Origin: Cocos nucifera
Taxonomy: Eukaryota > Streptophyta > Magnoliopsida > Arecales > Arecaceae
DNA: 64,000 bases
Direction of reading: 5' to 3'
NCBI GenBank assembly: GCA_006176705.1
Contig: QRFJ01004930.1
Span: 1-64,000 of the forward strand
The notes under the pieces are model-generated. The model was not told the DNA's origin, searched no databases, and worked only from the letters and a program-made list of their open reading frames with translations. The position numbers and the translations under genes were made by a program. This document shows positions 1 to 10,261 of this stretch, piece after piece. Within the stretch, counting starts at the first letter, position 1, and each line of letters opens with the position of its first letter.

Positions 1-740
1 GATATCTTAATACTCTTTAGGGTATCCTATGAACCGAGCTCTAAAGGACCTATACTCTAACTTGTCTGCCTGTTGTCTCTTGGCATGAGTTGGACAATCC
101 TAAATTCTGAGGTGACTCAGACTTGGTTTCTTACCATGCCATATCTCATACGGTATGGTAGGAACGATTTTAGAGGGAATCCTATTCAGTAAATATATAG
201 CGGTCATTAGACTATGTCCCCAAAGAAACTCAGGAAGGTCTGTGAAGCTCATCATAGATCGGACCATATCTAATAAAATCATATTTTTTTATTCTGAAAC
301 TCTGTTGAGTTGAGGTATTTCAAGTGGAGTTCATTGAGAGACTATGTTATTTTACTTAAGATAGTCTTGGAATTCCCAACTAAGGTATTCACCTTCTCAA
401 TCTGATTGAAAAATCTTAATGAATTTTCTAGTTTATTTTTCTACTTCATGTTTGAATTCTTTGAACTTTTCAAAAGCTTCAGATTTATGTTGCATCAAAT
501 ACATATACCCATATCGAGATAAATCATTGATAAAGATGATGAAGTAGACATAGTTGCCTCTAGTCGGCATATCAAATGGGCCACACACATCAGTATGTAC
601 TAGGGCAAGTAGGTCTGTGGCCCTTTTTCCATGTTCTACAAAAGGGAGCTTAGTCATTTTGCCATGAAGGCGTGATTCAAAACTCGGATATGGCTCGAAA
701 GTCAACGAACTCAATAACCCAGATTTCTTCAATTTGTTAA
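1..740 (-). pseudogene. Copia integrase fragment (family A minus copy)
   Basis: Two open pieces on the minus strand (about 732-433 and 282-100) encode the integrase core, which inserts the cDNA into host DNA. The first piece has the HTDVCGPF block with the first catalytic Asp, and the DLSRYGYMYLM block. The second has LLDMVRSMMSFTDLPEFLWG followed by the YEIWHGKKPSLSHLRI block. The catalytic Glu region near 290-330 reads LNRVSE then a stop, so Glu is kept but the conserved Gly is Arg and a stop follows. A frameshift separates the two pieces. Pol is cut by the window edge. A decayed, non-functional copy. Confidence 0.85.
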
Positions 741-1260
741 CCCTATCTTCCGCTATATGACCTAGCCTAAGGTGCCATGGATACCTATCGTTTAAACTAT
801 CCCTAGGTCATTTTGATCCTATGACATTTATGTTTTGGTCGATATTGAAAACAAAAACATCAATATATAACTGATAGAGACCATTTATAAGATAACCACT
901 TGCAATTTTATTTCTTTCATAAAGAATATTATAATGATCCTTAAGAAAACTAATTTCATAGCCTTCCTGTGCTAAACATGAAACAGAAATCAAATTCCTA
1001 CTTGCTATAGGCACATAAAAACAGTCTCTAAGAACTAAATCTAATCCTAGCGATAATCATAGAGGATAGGTTTGCACGGCCACTACAGTAACTCTTGCTC
1101 CATTTTTGATGCGTAGGATCATTTCACCATCCCTCAGCCTCCTACTATCCTCAAGACCCTGCATAGAAGTGCATAAGTGAGCACTAGAACTAGAGTCAAG
1201 CACCCAATTGGATGTAGAAGAAATCATAAGATTAGATTCTATAATGAGCATAACTCCAGA
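741..1260 (-). pseudogene. Copia aspartic protease and GAG-pre-integrase region (family A minus copy)
   Basis: The 1251-1057 piece carries the protease block WVLDSSSSAHLCTS. In active copia proteases the motif is D-[ST]-G-[AS]; here the Gly of the active site has become Ser, so the enzyme would be dead. The 1014-808 piece follows with ASRNLISVSCLAQEGYEI and YLINGLYQLYID, the conserved stretch just before the integrase zinc-binding domain. The pieces are in different frames. The protease would have released Gag, integrase and RT from the polyprotein. Confidence 0.85.
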
Positions 1261-1289
1261 AGGACCTACCTCCTTTTTGTTCTTCAGGC

Positions 1290-2084
1290 TGGCTAGGTAT
1301 AAAGGGTAGTTCTACTTCTAATGATCATTTGTGTTGTAATGAAAATATTTTTCTTTGTCAGCAGCCTTCTTCTTTGGCTCTGCCTTCTTCTTCCCACCAT
1401 CCACCTTCTATTTTTTCACGGACTTCTTCTTCTTTTCAAAAGACTTTCTCTTGAAAGAAGTCTACTCTACAGTAAGTACTGAGCCTTTAGAATCTTTCAT
1501 AAAAAGCTCAACAGTAACCAACATATTCATAAGTTCTACCAGAGTATTCTATAGTTTATGCACATGGTAGTTCATGATGAACTGCTCATATGCATCAGTC
1601 AAGGATTGCAGAATTATATCAATCTATAAATCCTTGTCCAACTTGACATCAAGCTTCTCAAGCTCTTCTAAGTCCTTGATTATCATCAGACAATGATCTT
1701 GGACCAACTGTCCATCATGGATTTGAGCCTTAAAAGGTCTTCTAGTGACTTGATATTTGGCTGCGTGACTCTATTCACCAAACAATTCTTACAGGTGAGC
1801 CAATATTTGGCAGCTAGTCTTAATATCTTCATGTTGACGCTGGAGCTCATTAGACATCGAGCTCAACATGTAATATCTGACTTTGTTATCATCATCCATC
1901 CACTTCTCTAGAGATGCTCTCTGATCAATGGATGGATGGCTGGTAAAGTGGGAGGATCTTGTTCCAATACATGAGTCAACTTCTTGGAGTCTAAAATAAT
2001 TTTGAAGTTTCAAAGCCAATCCTTAATGTTGGATCCAGTCAATCTATGGGTGTCCAGGATATGGGCTAGTGGGTTGGACGCAGA
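1290..2084 (-). pseudogene. Copia gag (capsid) remnant (family A minus copy)
   Basis: Minus-strand capsid remnant of the UBN2/retrotran_gag type. An open piece at 2019-1789 contains the block KWMDDDNKVRYYMLSSMSN followed by ELQRQHEDIK, matching gag of the plus-strand A copies. The remainder continues through a Lys-rich stretch (1440-1345) toward a damaged CCHC knuckle. By alignment with the plus copies, the start codon near 2084 is ATA instead of ATG, so this copy has lost its start. Several stops and frameshifts follow. Confidence 0.8.
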
Positions 2085-3973
2085 TATTTTTCTGTAAAGA
2101 GTTAAAGTTTTTAATTAGATTTTATTATTAGACTTAATCAATTTATTTAAAAATTTTATTTTTAAATAAATTAGGCTCCCACTATTTTCTTGGATTCCTA
2201 TACTTCCTTTGCAGAGATGCGAAAATATTCATGATCAATTAATTTCTAGTGGATGGTATGGTCTCACTGACTGGCTCACCACCTCACCTAACAGTTACTA
2301 ATGATGGGTCAATCGATGAGTGGATAACTCTTATCCAATGATTCTCTAATCATGGTGCACCTAATCCTGATCTCTAATTCATGAATCTCATCGTGTCCAA
2401 AATATTGATCCACTCCTTAGTTAAGTCAGACTCACCATTTGCATGAATTAAATTTCTAATTGGGTCCCTCACCATATCCAAAATATTGAGCCCAACCCAT
2501 CCTCCAACCCATAGCATCCAATGCCTAATAGATATGGTTGCATCTTTCCGATGCAACTGAGCCACTATAACCAGTCGAGAACAATTAACCCCAGAAAGGG
2601 CCCGCACATCTACAATGATGGAAGACCAATTGACTTAATCTTTTTTTAGAGAGATTCAATTTAGGTCTCTTAGACTTGACTCAATCATAATGGTTATGAT
2701 AGGCCTAGTGGCATGGGTTAGCTCGAACTGTTAGCCACCTCAAATCAGAATTGGGTTGACACAAATGGCCAGGTAAGTGAGACCGATGGAAGGAATATGC
2801 CATTAACTCGACAAGAATGCATTCAGATCGAGTAGCCCCCAATTAAAAACTAATTAGTCATATCTGCCAAACTTATCTTAGATACCAAATTATTGAACTA
2901 GAACTAATCAAATTAGTCTACAATCTAGGCTCGAACCACGGAGTCAAATAAGGTCTTAACTGGATCGATCACATATGGTTGTGAGTCGACCTTGACCCAA
3001 ACCTACAACTATTGGGCTGGTTAATTCTAAGCACTCTTGATCTTACCTAACCAACTCTTGATTCGGTTTGATCAACTGCTAGACCTAATTGAGCTATCCA
3101 AGCCCGAACCAAATTTTATGAAAATGTCTTAGATCTGAAAATTCTTAATTTTAGACCTAATTAGTTTTATAATCTTAATTCTTAATTAAGTTTGGGTTCA
3201 TAAATAAAAATATGTATCAAAATTTTAGGATTTTAGGATCTAGAATTTTGTAGAAAATAAGTTTTGATTTATGATTAAGGACGAACGTGCAGCACCCCTA
3301 CATGCCATAAGAACACCTCATCGAATGGAAGGAGAGGGCCTTTAAACCCTACTTTGTTCTTATGATCAGAAAGTCAAAGGGAATGCTTTAATCAAAAATA
3401 TAATTGAAACTACAAAACTAGTTAGATCTAGATCATATATCACATATATAATTAATGATCTAACTAATACATGCTCTGCATACATCTCATGTATCATCAC
3501 TAAATTAAATATGCATATTTTTTAGATCTAAAATATCATATATAATATCTAAAAAATAGATTTAAATTTGATCATATCAAAATAAAATTATTCTAGATAA
3601 TTTATAGAACTATTTTATAACTAGTCTAAACATACATCTTTTCATATCACATATGAATAAATAAAAAATTAAAAATTTTATTTTCTATTTTTTAGATATG
3701 ATTACAATAATTGTAATGTTAAAAAAGTAAAAATTAAATAAATCTAAAATTATATTTAATCAAATTAACAACATGATTATACTAGACTACACATAGAACT
3801 ATTCTATTTCCAGTCTAGTCATGCATCTAATACATATTAGATCTAAATAATTTAATTTTAATTTTTTGATTTTAGATCTAATCACATCTGATGTGACATC
3901 TAAAACTTTTTAATATTAGATCAAAAATAAAAATAAAATTAAATATAAAATAGATCTGAAGAACTGCAACCTG
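2085..3973 (-). other. Untranslated leader between primer-binding site and gag (family A minus copy)
   Basis: About 1.9 kb with no credible reading frame. It matches in reverse complement the leaders at 20649-22509 and 28630-30489, so it is family-typical leader rather than host sequence. The ORF at 2374-2607 is a chance frame. The half nearer the primer site (about 3120-3970) is very AT-rich. Confidence 0.75.
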
Positions 3974-3985
3974 GCTCTGATACCA
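3974..3985 (-). other. Primer-binding site (initiator tRNA-Met type), family A minus copy
   Basis: Minus strand reads TGGTATCAGAGC, the standard plant copia primer site complementary to the 3' end of initiator tRNA-Met. It lies two bases inside the LTR end, which fixes element polarity. Confidence 0.9.
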
Positions 3986-3987
3986 GT

Positions 3988-6259
3988 TGAAGGAAAAACA
4001 TGTTTTTTCGGCACAGGATCGTTCAGATCTGATTGGATCTGAAGAAATATTTTAAAATTTTTTTTATAAAATTCTAATTAGATCTGAGACTTCTCAAATT
4101 TAATTATAGATATCTAATATTAAAAGTTAAAAATAAAATTAAATCAAATTTAATTTTAAGTACCTGATTTGGTAATCTAATTATCCTGCAATGATCCTGT
4201 TGATTCATGAGGTTCTAGAAGGAGCCACACATGCGCCTGACCTCTACCAGTATCCACTTAGGTAGGATTTGAATATTTTCTCCTCATGAATCTCTTCTCT
4301 AAAAATTAGATCTGAATCTAATTTGAAAAGCCCTCAAAATTATTTCTGAGGGCAGCCTATTCATCTCACGAACACCATAGCATAGATGCTGAATCTTGTG
4401 CCAAAAACCTTGGACCTTCAACTCAGATTTGTGCCTAACTATTTTTTAGGCATGTAGAAGAGAGGGAGAGAGAGAGAATAGAGGGGGTGTAGATATCAGA
4501 GGGAAGGCTTCTTTGGGTGTGGAAAAATAAATTACATTGAGGCAATTTCATGAGAAGAGTTCTTATACAAGACATAATGCCATAAAGAGCCACTTTTTGA
4601 CCAAAAACCTTATTAATTCGACCATTGGGACTCTTGGACCTGATCATTACAAAAAACCCCAGATCTCATCTGGTTTTGACATCAAAAATCCATCTAGAAG
4701 ATGGTGGCATGAAAGGATAAAGAAGAGTCCATGTGCATCTAGTACTCTTTCCTCAAGAGTTTGATCCAAATAAAATCTATTAAAACCTAGTCTAGGAATC
4801 TCCAAAAATCACAAAATTTTGCACACTTAAAGTATAACTCATCCTCTATCACATATCCAAAAATTGGAGCAAAATAATTTCTATAAATTTTTTTAAAATT
4901 TTTTGATCATGTGATACTCAATTCTCTCAATTGGGTCAACTATTGACCGTAGTCCAATTACACTAGGAATGAATTTAATTTTCATAATTAATCTGACCTA
5001 GACTTATTTTAGTCAGATGAAAATAAATTTATTCAAGATATAAAAATGAGTTAAATCAAATTTGACTCAGTTGCGATGAATCAGAAAGATTATAAAAGGA
5101 GAAAGTTAGGCTCAATCATGTGCTAGCATGATTACCTTGAACCTGCTTGTATCTAATCCAAATCAATCAAATTAGGTTAGCTCAATTGATAACATCCAGA
5201 TCCAAACCCTTATTTGTGTGATCCAGTTAAGTTTAGTTCTGTATAGTAATGAGACATGTCATGATCTTCATCATCGATATCATCAAAATACCTTTCAATG
5301 GACCAAAACTTTTCTAATTCATACAATTAGAATGATCGATCATCAAAATCATTCTAATTGTCCCCAAAATCCATCAGTGACATCTCGTAGTATATGGTAG
5401 CAACCAATCAGAACTAAAAGTAAATCTCTCAGTGTAGCTACCTGTATAATTGGGTTCTTCTATCTTAAGCTCCGACAGGATTAGGGTTAAGGTGAACTTG
5501 TCAAACCCAATATCCATCATATGAATTAATCATTCGATTCGAGTCCTCTATGAAATCCTTATAGAAACTCTTTTTATCATCTTTACTCTGCCATGGCCAT
5601 GGACTTATGAAATCGATTCTCATGATCATCATAGGGCTACTCCTCATCTACCGAGGTAGATAGATCCCTTATTGCTGCAATCTAATTCCTACAATGAATG
5701 TACTATAGCCAGCATACACCTCAGGATTTCGAATGGCTAGGAGACCGAGTTATGGTATAGTCAAACTACAATACCCTCAAGGTGAATTTTTGATGCACCT
5801 TAGGTCAAAGAACCAAATACACTATTGCAACATCAAGCCAGTCATCAATGAGAAGGTAGACTTCCTTATGAATGCTCGAGGTGGTCCTGCTCAGTGCCCT
5901 CGTTCTCTAACGAATACCTATACTCTCGCTCCGATACCTCCACACTATAGACTCAAGACTCATCTACTCAAAGAAAGTGATCGTACACCAATCTTTTAGA
6001 TTAATCACCATCCTCATGATGATCCTACAGTCGGAAGCAGTTTATAAGTTAATTATGAAAATTCATGTCTTAAATTTTTGACTCTTTGAAAATATAAATT
6101 ATCATTACCATTAACTCAAAGGATGTATCACATGCACTTTAAATATATACTATGACAGAAAATAATTTTTTTATTAATTTATAGTCAAAATTATAAAATT
6201 ATCCTTAGAAGTGTATTATAAGTGTTAGCTAATCTGACTTTTAGGACACACATCTAATA
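3988..6259 (-). repeat. 5' LTR of family A minus copy (about 2.27 kb)
   Basis: The inner end on the minus strand is CTTCA next to the primer-binding site. The outer end aligns with the TGTTAGATATGTG start of the other family A LTRs. The length agrees with the 2282-bp LTR at 18353. ORFs at 4435-4764, 5218-5400 and 5733-5999 fall inside it and have no recognisable domains. Confidence 0.9.
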
Positions 6260-6962
6260 AGAGCTTATGATTTCTTTTAGAATTCAAATTTGTTTAATTA
6301 AAGTATGGCCAATTATCTTAGTATTATATTCTAATATTTTATGGCTTACTTTATTACATTTGAAACATGTAATTGAATGATTTTTAGATGAAGCTTTGCT
6401 AAACATATTTTTATAGATTTCTATTTTCTTAAAGAATTATACCTAATTTTAGCTTTATTGAAAATAGCCTTTTGATTGTTCAATATTATTTGAAGCTTTT
6501 GAGATCCATAAGTGAACTTTTCCGGCATGAGCATCAAATTTTCAATCATTTTTCTTAAATTGATATTTTCTTCTAAAAGAGACTTCATTTCTTTCAACAA
6601 GTTTTTTTTCCTTCAATATAAAATTTTAATTTTTTAAATTTTATTTTTAGTTTAATATTTTCTTCAACTAAAGATTTTTTTAGATTTAAGAAGTACTTCT
6701 TTTTCTTTAGCCAAAGCATTACTTTTTTTCAAAATATCTTCTTTTTCAATTAATAATTTACTATTTTCATTAGCTAAAAGAAGATTAGACTTTTTGAGTT
6801 CTTTATTTTTGAGCCTCAATTTTTTAAATTCATCTATTAAGTCATTGAAAGCTTTAAACAACTCATTAAAAGTAAAATCAGAAGAATTCTTACAATTTAG
6901 TTCATTGTCATTGGCCATAAGGCATGGATTTGTAATTCTTTCATTTTACTTTCTCATTTCTC
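6260..6962 (-). pseudogene. SIRE-like copia gag C-terminal fragment (element D)
   Basis: Minus strand. The open piece 6918-6664 begins with MANDNELNCKN, inside a reading frame that continues upstream. It runs into a Lys/Glu/Leu-rich coiled coil containing FNELFKAFNDLIDEFKKLR. A damaged knuckle, CFKCNKVSHKILEY, follows near 6340-6380. A coiled coil followed by a CCHC knuckle is what I recall from the large gag of the SIRE/Maximus copia lineage. The fragment is cut at 6259 by the family A LTR and near 6962 by element E. The gag start of the same element lies at 13524, so the middle of gag is missing. Confidence 0.75.
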
Positions 6963-7059
6963 GTCATTGGCCAGCCGAACCTCGGTCGAACTGCTTTAGC
7001 AGTCAAACTCCTCCAGCAGTCGAACCCCTCCCAAACTTCCTCCAGCGATCGAACCCCAG

Positions 7060-7276
7060 TCGAACTCCTTCCGAACCTCTCCTTCAGTCGGATTCCTATA
7101 GGAGCCGAACTCCTTCTGGACCTTTTCTTCAGTCGGATTTCTACAGGAGCTGAACTTCTTTCGGACCTCTCCTTCAGTCGGACTACAGGAGCCGAACTCC
7201 TTTCGAACCTCTCCTTCAGTCGGATTCCTACATGAGCCGAACTCCTTCTGAACTTCTCCTTCAGTCAAACTTCATC
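7060..7276 (+). repeat. 45-bp minisatellite in the E 5' LTR (about 5 copies)
   Basis: Units begin with GAGCCGAACTCC at about 7102, 7147, 7189 and 7234, plus a partial leading unit; one unit is 42 bp. Each contains CTTCAGTCGGATT. Because 45 is a multiple of three, the minus strand stays open as a 15-residue repeat (EFGSCRNPTEGEVRK); I regard this as a by-product. Confidence 0.9.
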
Positions 7277-7562
7277 TAGATTCCTCCAGCAGATTACTTT
7301 CAGATTTCAAGTAGTATTCCTTTCAGATGATCCCCTCTAGCCATATTTTCTTTAAGAGTCCGAACTCCTCTGAAATTGATATATGTCAAAGTTCTTCACC
7401 AACCAATGCCTGCTTTCTCCAAACATCGACTATTAAATCTCAACGAATAGGTGATCCCACTACCAGATGGTTACAACTATTATTTATCAGGATGATTACG
7501 ACTGTTATTTATCAGTCTGTTATAGGCGACTCTACTATTGGATGGTTACGATAGGCTCCGTC

Positions 7563-7569
7563 TATAAAA
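7563..7569 (+). promoter_or_regulatory. Probable TATA box of the E 5' LTR
   Basis: TATAAAA in the context CTATAAAAAATG, with the same motif at the equivalent place in the other LTR (13247-13253). About 235 bp remain to the LTR end, reasonable for R plus U5. Position and conservation in both LTRs support it; no transcript data. Confidence 0.6.
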
Positions 7570-7804
7570 AATGACCCTCTAAATATGTTTTCTCTAAGCT
7601 CTCTTCTTCTTCCCAAAACTCTACTGAGTTCTTTTCTGAACACTCAATTTCTGTTGGTCAGAAGAGCTGACTTGTTCGTCAGAGGGTCCTACCGGAGCCA
7701 CCACCATCAACTCCAAATGGAACTTTATTTTGCAGGTCATGGGTGGTGATCTCTTCTTCCTCAACTCCAGCTCGATCCGACATCGATCAGATTCTGCACC
7801 AACA

Positions 7805-7928
7805 AGACTGGTGCTAGAGGAAGGGCACTCTGTTCCTGAGGTACCCTTATTCTTAAAAATGTACTCAGCCAACCCTATGGATCTTCTTCTTCAAGGTCCA
7901 TCTCCATCCTCTCCCTCGATCCCAAGAA
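7805..7928 (+). other. Primer-binding region and short leader of element E
   Basis: Directly after the LTR the sequence reads AGACTGGTGCTAGAGGAAGG. The form TGG-GCTAGA-GGAAGG resembles primer sites of Tat-type gypsy elements as I recall them; I do not assign the tRNA. The leader runs 124 bp to the gag start. Confidence 0.55.
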
Positions 7929-9490
7929 ATGACTCCAAAGAAGGCAACTACCCAAAGATCTACCGCTTCTGCCATCAGATCCGAGCCAGATCCATCCATT
8001 CCTACTCCAACACCGATACTTCAATCTCCTCCTCCACCAGTGGCTATGGTAGATCCGAAGTAGTTTAACCTACTGATGCAGTGAGTTTAGGGCTCCACCA
8101 AGATGGTGCAGGCCATGCGGCAGCCTCCGACGGTGATTCCATCAGAAAACCCACCATCGGGATGTCAGAAACCAATTTTGAGGAAGAGCACTTGCATACC
8201 CATCACCCCTGAGAAGGGAAAATAGAGAGCAGAGGATCCTTGTTTGGATCATGATTCTTCTCCGAAAGAGATCTTCCCCATCTATGGTCAGAAGTCTTCC
8301 AAGATCTGTAATTAAGATGACGTCCTCGATTAGAAACTATGGAAGATAGATCGATGGATTGAGGAACTCCACCATGTCATCCCAGCTCGCCATGATGACG
8401 TCTGCACCGATCTCCCTTTCTCTTCTCAAATTATGCAAGAGCCCAGTTCGTCGAACTTCAAGCTCCCCTAATTTGAAAGCTATGATGGAATCTCTGATCT
8501 GGTCGATCACCTGAAGGCCTTTTGGACCATGATGCTGCTCCATGGCACACAAGATGCCATCTTATGCTGAGCTTTCCCATCTACCTTAAAGGGAGCAGCA
8601 AGAAACTAGTACTCAATGTTGAAGCTAGGTACAATCTTCTCCTTTGATAAGATGAGCCATTAATTTGTAGCTCACTTCGTTAGCAGCCGACGTCCGCGCC
8701 GATGTTCAGATTTCTTAATAAATATTAAGTAGAATGAGGGATAATCGATCTGGGCTTATGTTATCCAATTTAATACTGCTGCATTGAAGGTTCAAAATCT
8801 GGATCAGTCTATTGCAATGGCCGCCCTCAAGGGCACCTTCAGAAGAATGATTTGTTATTCTCCCAGGAGAAGAAGTATCCTAGGAACTTTGTTGATCTAC
8901 TAGCTCGGGCTGAAGGATATGCTCGAACAGAAGAAGCCTTCAGATTGAAGGATGAGGAAGCCGTAGGAGAGCGACGAACGAGCGAGTCCAATAGACCCAT
9001 CGCTGATAGAGAGTTGAATGAAGTTTGATCGCGCTCATGGACTCCCCCCGAGCGCAAGCGAGCTCGAACTCCTCCTCGAACTCGTCATAAAAAAAGCTCC
9101 AATAGAAGGGTGCAAAGAAGTTCTCCCCTCTGAAGGTTTCATAATTATGCCCCCCTTAATGCTCTTAAAACTCAAGTTCTGATAAAAATTAAGAATCAAC
9201 TACTAAGACTAGAAGAATTATTATCTCCCCCAAACAAGCGCAATCAAAGTAAATACTGTTTGTATCATCATGATCACGGCCACGATACTGAAGAATGCAT
9301 TCAGCTCCAAGACGAGATCGAGGAGCTCATCAGGAGAGGCCGACTGGATCGATTTCTCAGACACCAGTCTAAAATAAGAGAAGATCAGCCAAGGGCACTA
9401 CCGTAGCTAGAACCACCAATAAGAAAGGAACAACAAGGAGATCGGCCACCTCTCGGCATCATCAACGCTATCTCTGGGGGGGATTAGTAC
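7929..9490 (+). pseudogene. Tat-type gypsy gag (capsid/nucleocapsid), decayed
   Basis: The chosen start ATG at 7929 opens MTPKKATTQRSTASA and a Pro-rich N terminus (PTPTPILQSPPPPVAM), typical of this gag. The capsid block near 8428-8580 includes QEPSSSNFKLP, then FESYDGISDLVDHLKAFWTM. A knuckle YCLYHHDHGHDTEEC at 9254-9298 precedes the charged block LQDEIEELIRRGRLDRFLRH. The segment ends with LGIINAISGG near 9457-9486, the usual gag-protease boundary. Stops (for example after VDPK) and frameshifts break it. Gag would package RNA into particles. Its survival while pol is gone suggests mobilisation in trans. Confidence 0.8.
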
Positions 9491-9766
9491 TTCGGTGAGC
9501 CGCCATCTCTCAGCCTTGAAGCTAGGGGAGGCTTGCTCCAAATTGGAAAGGCTGGTATGAAATAGAGGAGGTCGTTCGATCCGAAACTTATCGTCTGAAG
9601 GAGCTCGAAGGAACAACGATCCTATGACCTTGAAACTCGGAGAGTCTGAGAATGTACTATCAGTAATTTTTCTTCAATAAAACTCCATTTTAACATTATT
9701 GTTTCTTGGTGCAAAAACTATGTGACGATAGAAAAGAAATAATAAAAAATAGCCATGCTAGAAAAA
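9491..9766 (+). pseudogene. Junction region with possible C-terminal tail of gypsy integrase
   Basis: After the gag boundary, protease-to-integrase is missing. Around 9560-9655 one frame reads SETYRLKELEGTTIL, then ESLRMYYQ and a stop. This resembles the closing residues of Tat integrases, where a TYRL-LEG block is followed by NLRMYYQ. If right, the deletion removed pol between gag and the last 40 or so codons. The rest, to 9766, has no reading frame. The match is short, so moderate confidence. Confidence 0.5.
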
Positions 9767-10110
9767 GGAGGAGAACCTCGTCCTAACATGGGCAAGTCAA
9801 AGACCTCCGATTATTTAAGACAAGATGAGAGGAGAGGCCCTAACAACGGTCCTAATATGCCCCTATAGTTTGATTAGGAACAGGAGGAGAACCTCATCCT
9901 AACATGAGCAAAGTCGAAAGTCTCATTCATTTTAGATGAGGTGAGAAGAGAGGCACCAACAATGGCCCTAATGTGCCCCTACCGCATGTTAGGAAAGGAA
10001 GGAGAACCTTATCCTAACATGAGCAAAAGTGAGAACCTCATAGGCCAAAGATGTGGAGAAGGAAGAAGCTCGGTGGAGAATCCTAACACATATTTTTCCA
10101 CGACAGCCTG
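9767..10110 (+). repeat. About 115-bp tandem repeat block (3 copies) in element E
   Basis: Copies start with GGAGGAGAACCTCGTCCTAA or close variants at about 9767, 9883 and 9997 (spacing 116 and 114 bp), each followed by ACATGRGCAA and later by GGCCCTAA-AATGGTCC-type sequence. Non-coding. Confidence 0.85.
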
Positions 10111-10261
10111 ACTATGTCAAATGCGAAAGGCAGAACCTTAACCTGATTTATAAGAGAGGTCCTAGCTCAACATCCACAATAGGCCCGACATCCATAATAA
10201 GCTCGGCAGCCACAACAAGCAACAAGTGCGAGAATTCAAGACTGGAACTCTTCTCCGAGCT

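Larger units (their letters stand above)
1..6259 (-). mobile_element. Ty1/copia LTR retrotransposon, family A, minus copy (5' half; 3' half beyond window)
   Basis: Read on the minus strand the order is 5' LTR (6259-3988), primer-binding site, long untranslated leader, gag, protease and integrase, running off the window at position 1. The order gag-PR-INT is that of Ty1/copia. The leader, gag and pol match the two plus-strand family A copies at 18353-34518. The LTR outer end reads TATTAGATGTGTGTCC where the family has TGTTAGATATGTG, so the terminal TG has decayed to TA. It interrupts the SIRE-like element D, whose gag stops at 6260. RT, RNase H and the 3' LTR must lie left of the window. Confidence 0.9.
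6965..7804 (+). repeat. 5' LTR of element E, truncated at its start
   Basis: Ends in GATTCTGCACCAACA, identical to the end of the LTR at 12418-13488. The match to the 3' LTR covers everything except the first roughly 100 bp, which are missing here. It also has about three fewer copies of the internal 45-bp repeat. Ordinary indels aside, these two differences explain the length gap (about 840 against 1071 bp). Confidence 0.85.

Noticed and set aside
2374..2607. 77-codon ORF as a host gene
   Set aside because: It lies in the retrotransposon leader; the equivalent frames in the other two copies are not conserved.
5733..5999. 88-codon ORF in the A-minus LTR
   Set aside because: The same region in the other two family A LTRs is frameshifted; no domain.
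6996..7268. 90-codon minus-strand ORF with 15-residue repeats
   Set aside because: It is the antisense of a 45-bp minisatellite within an LTR; no evidence of translation.
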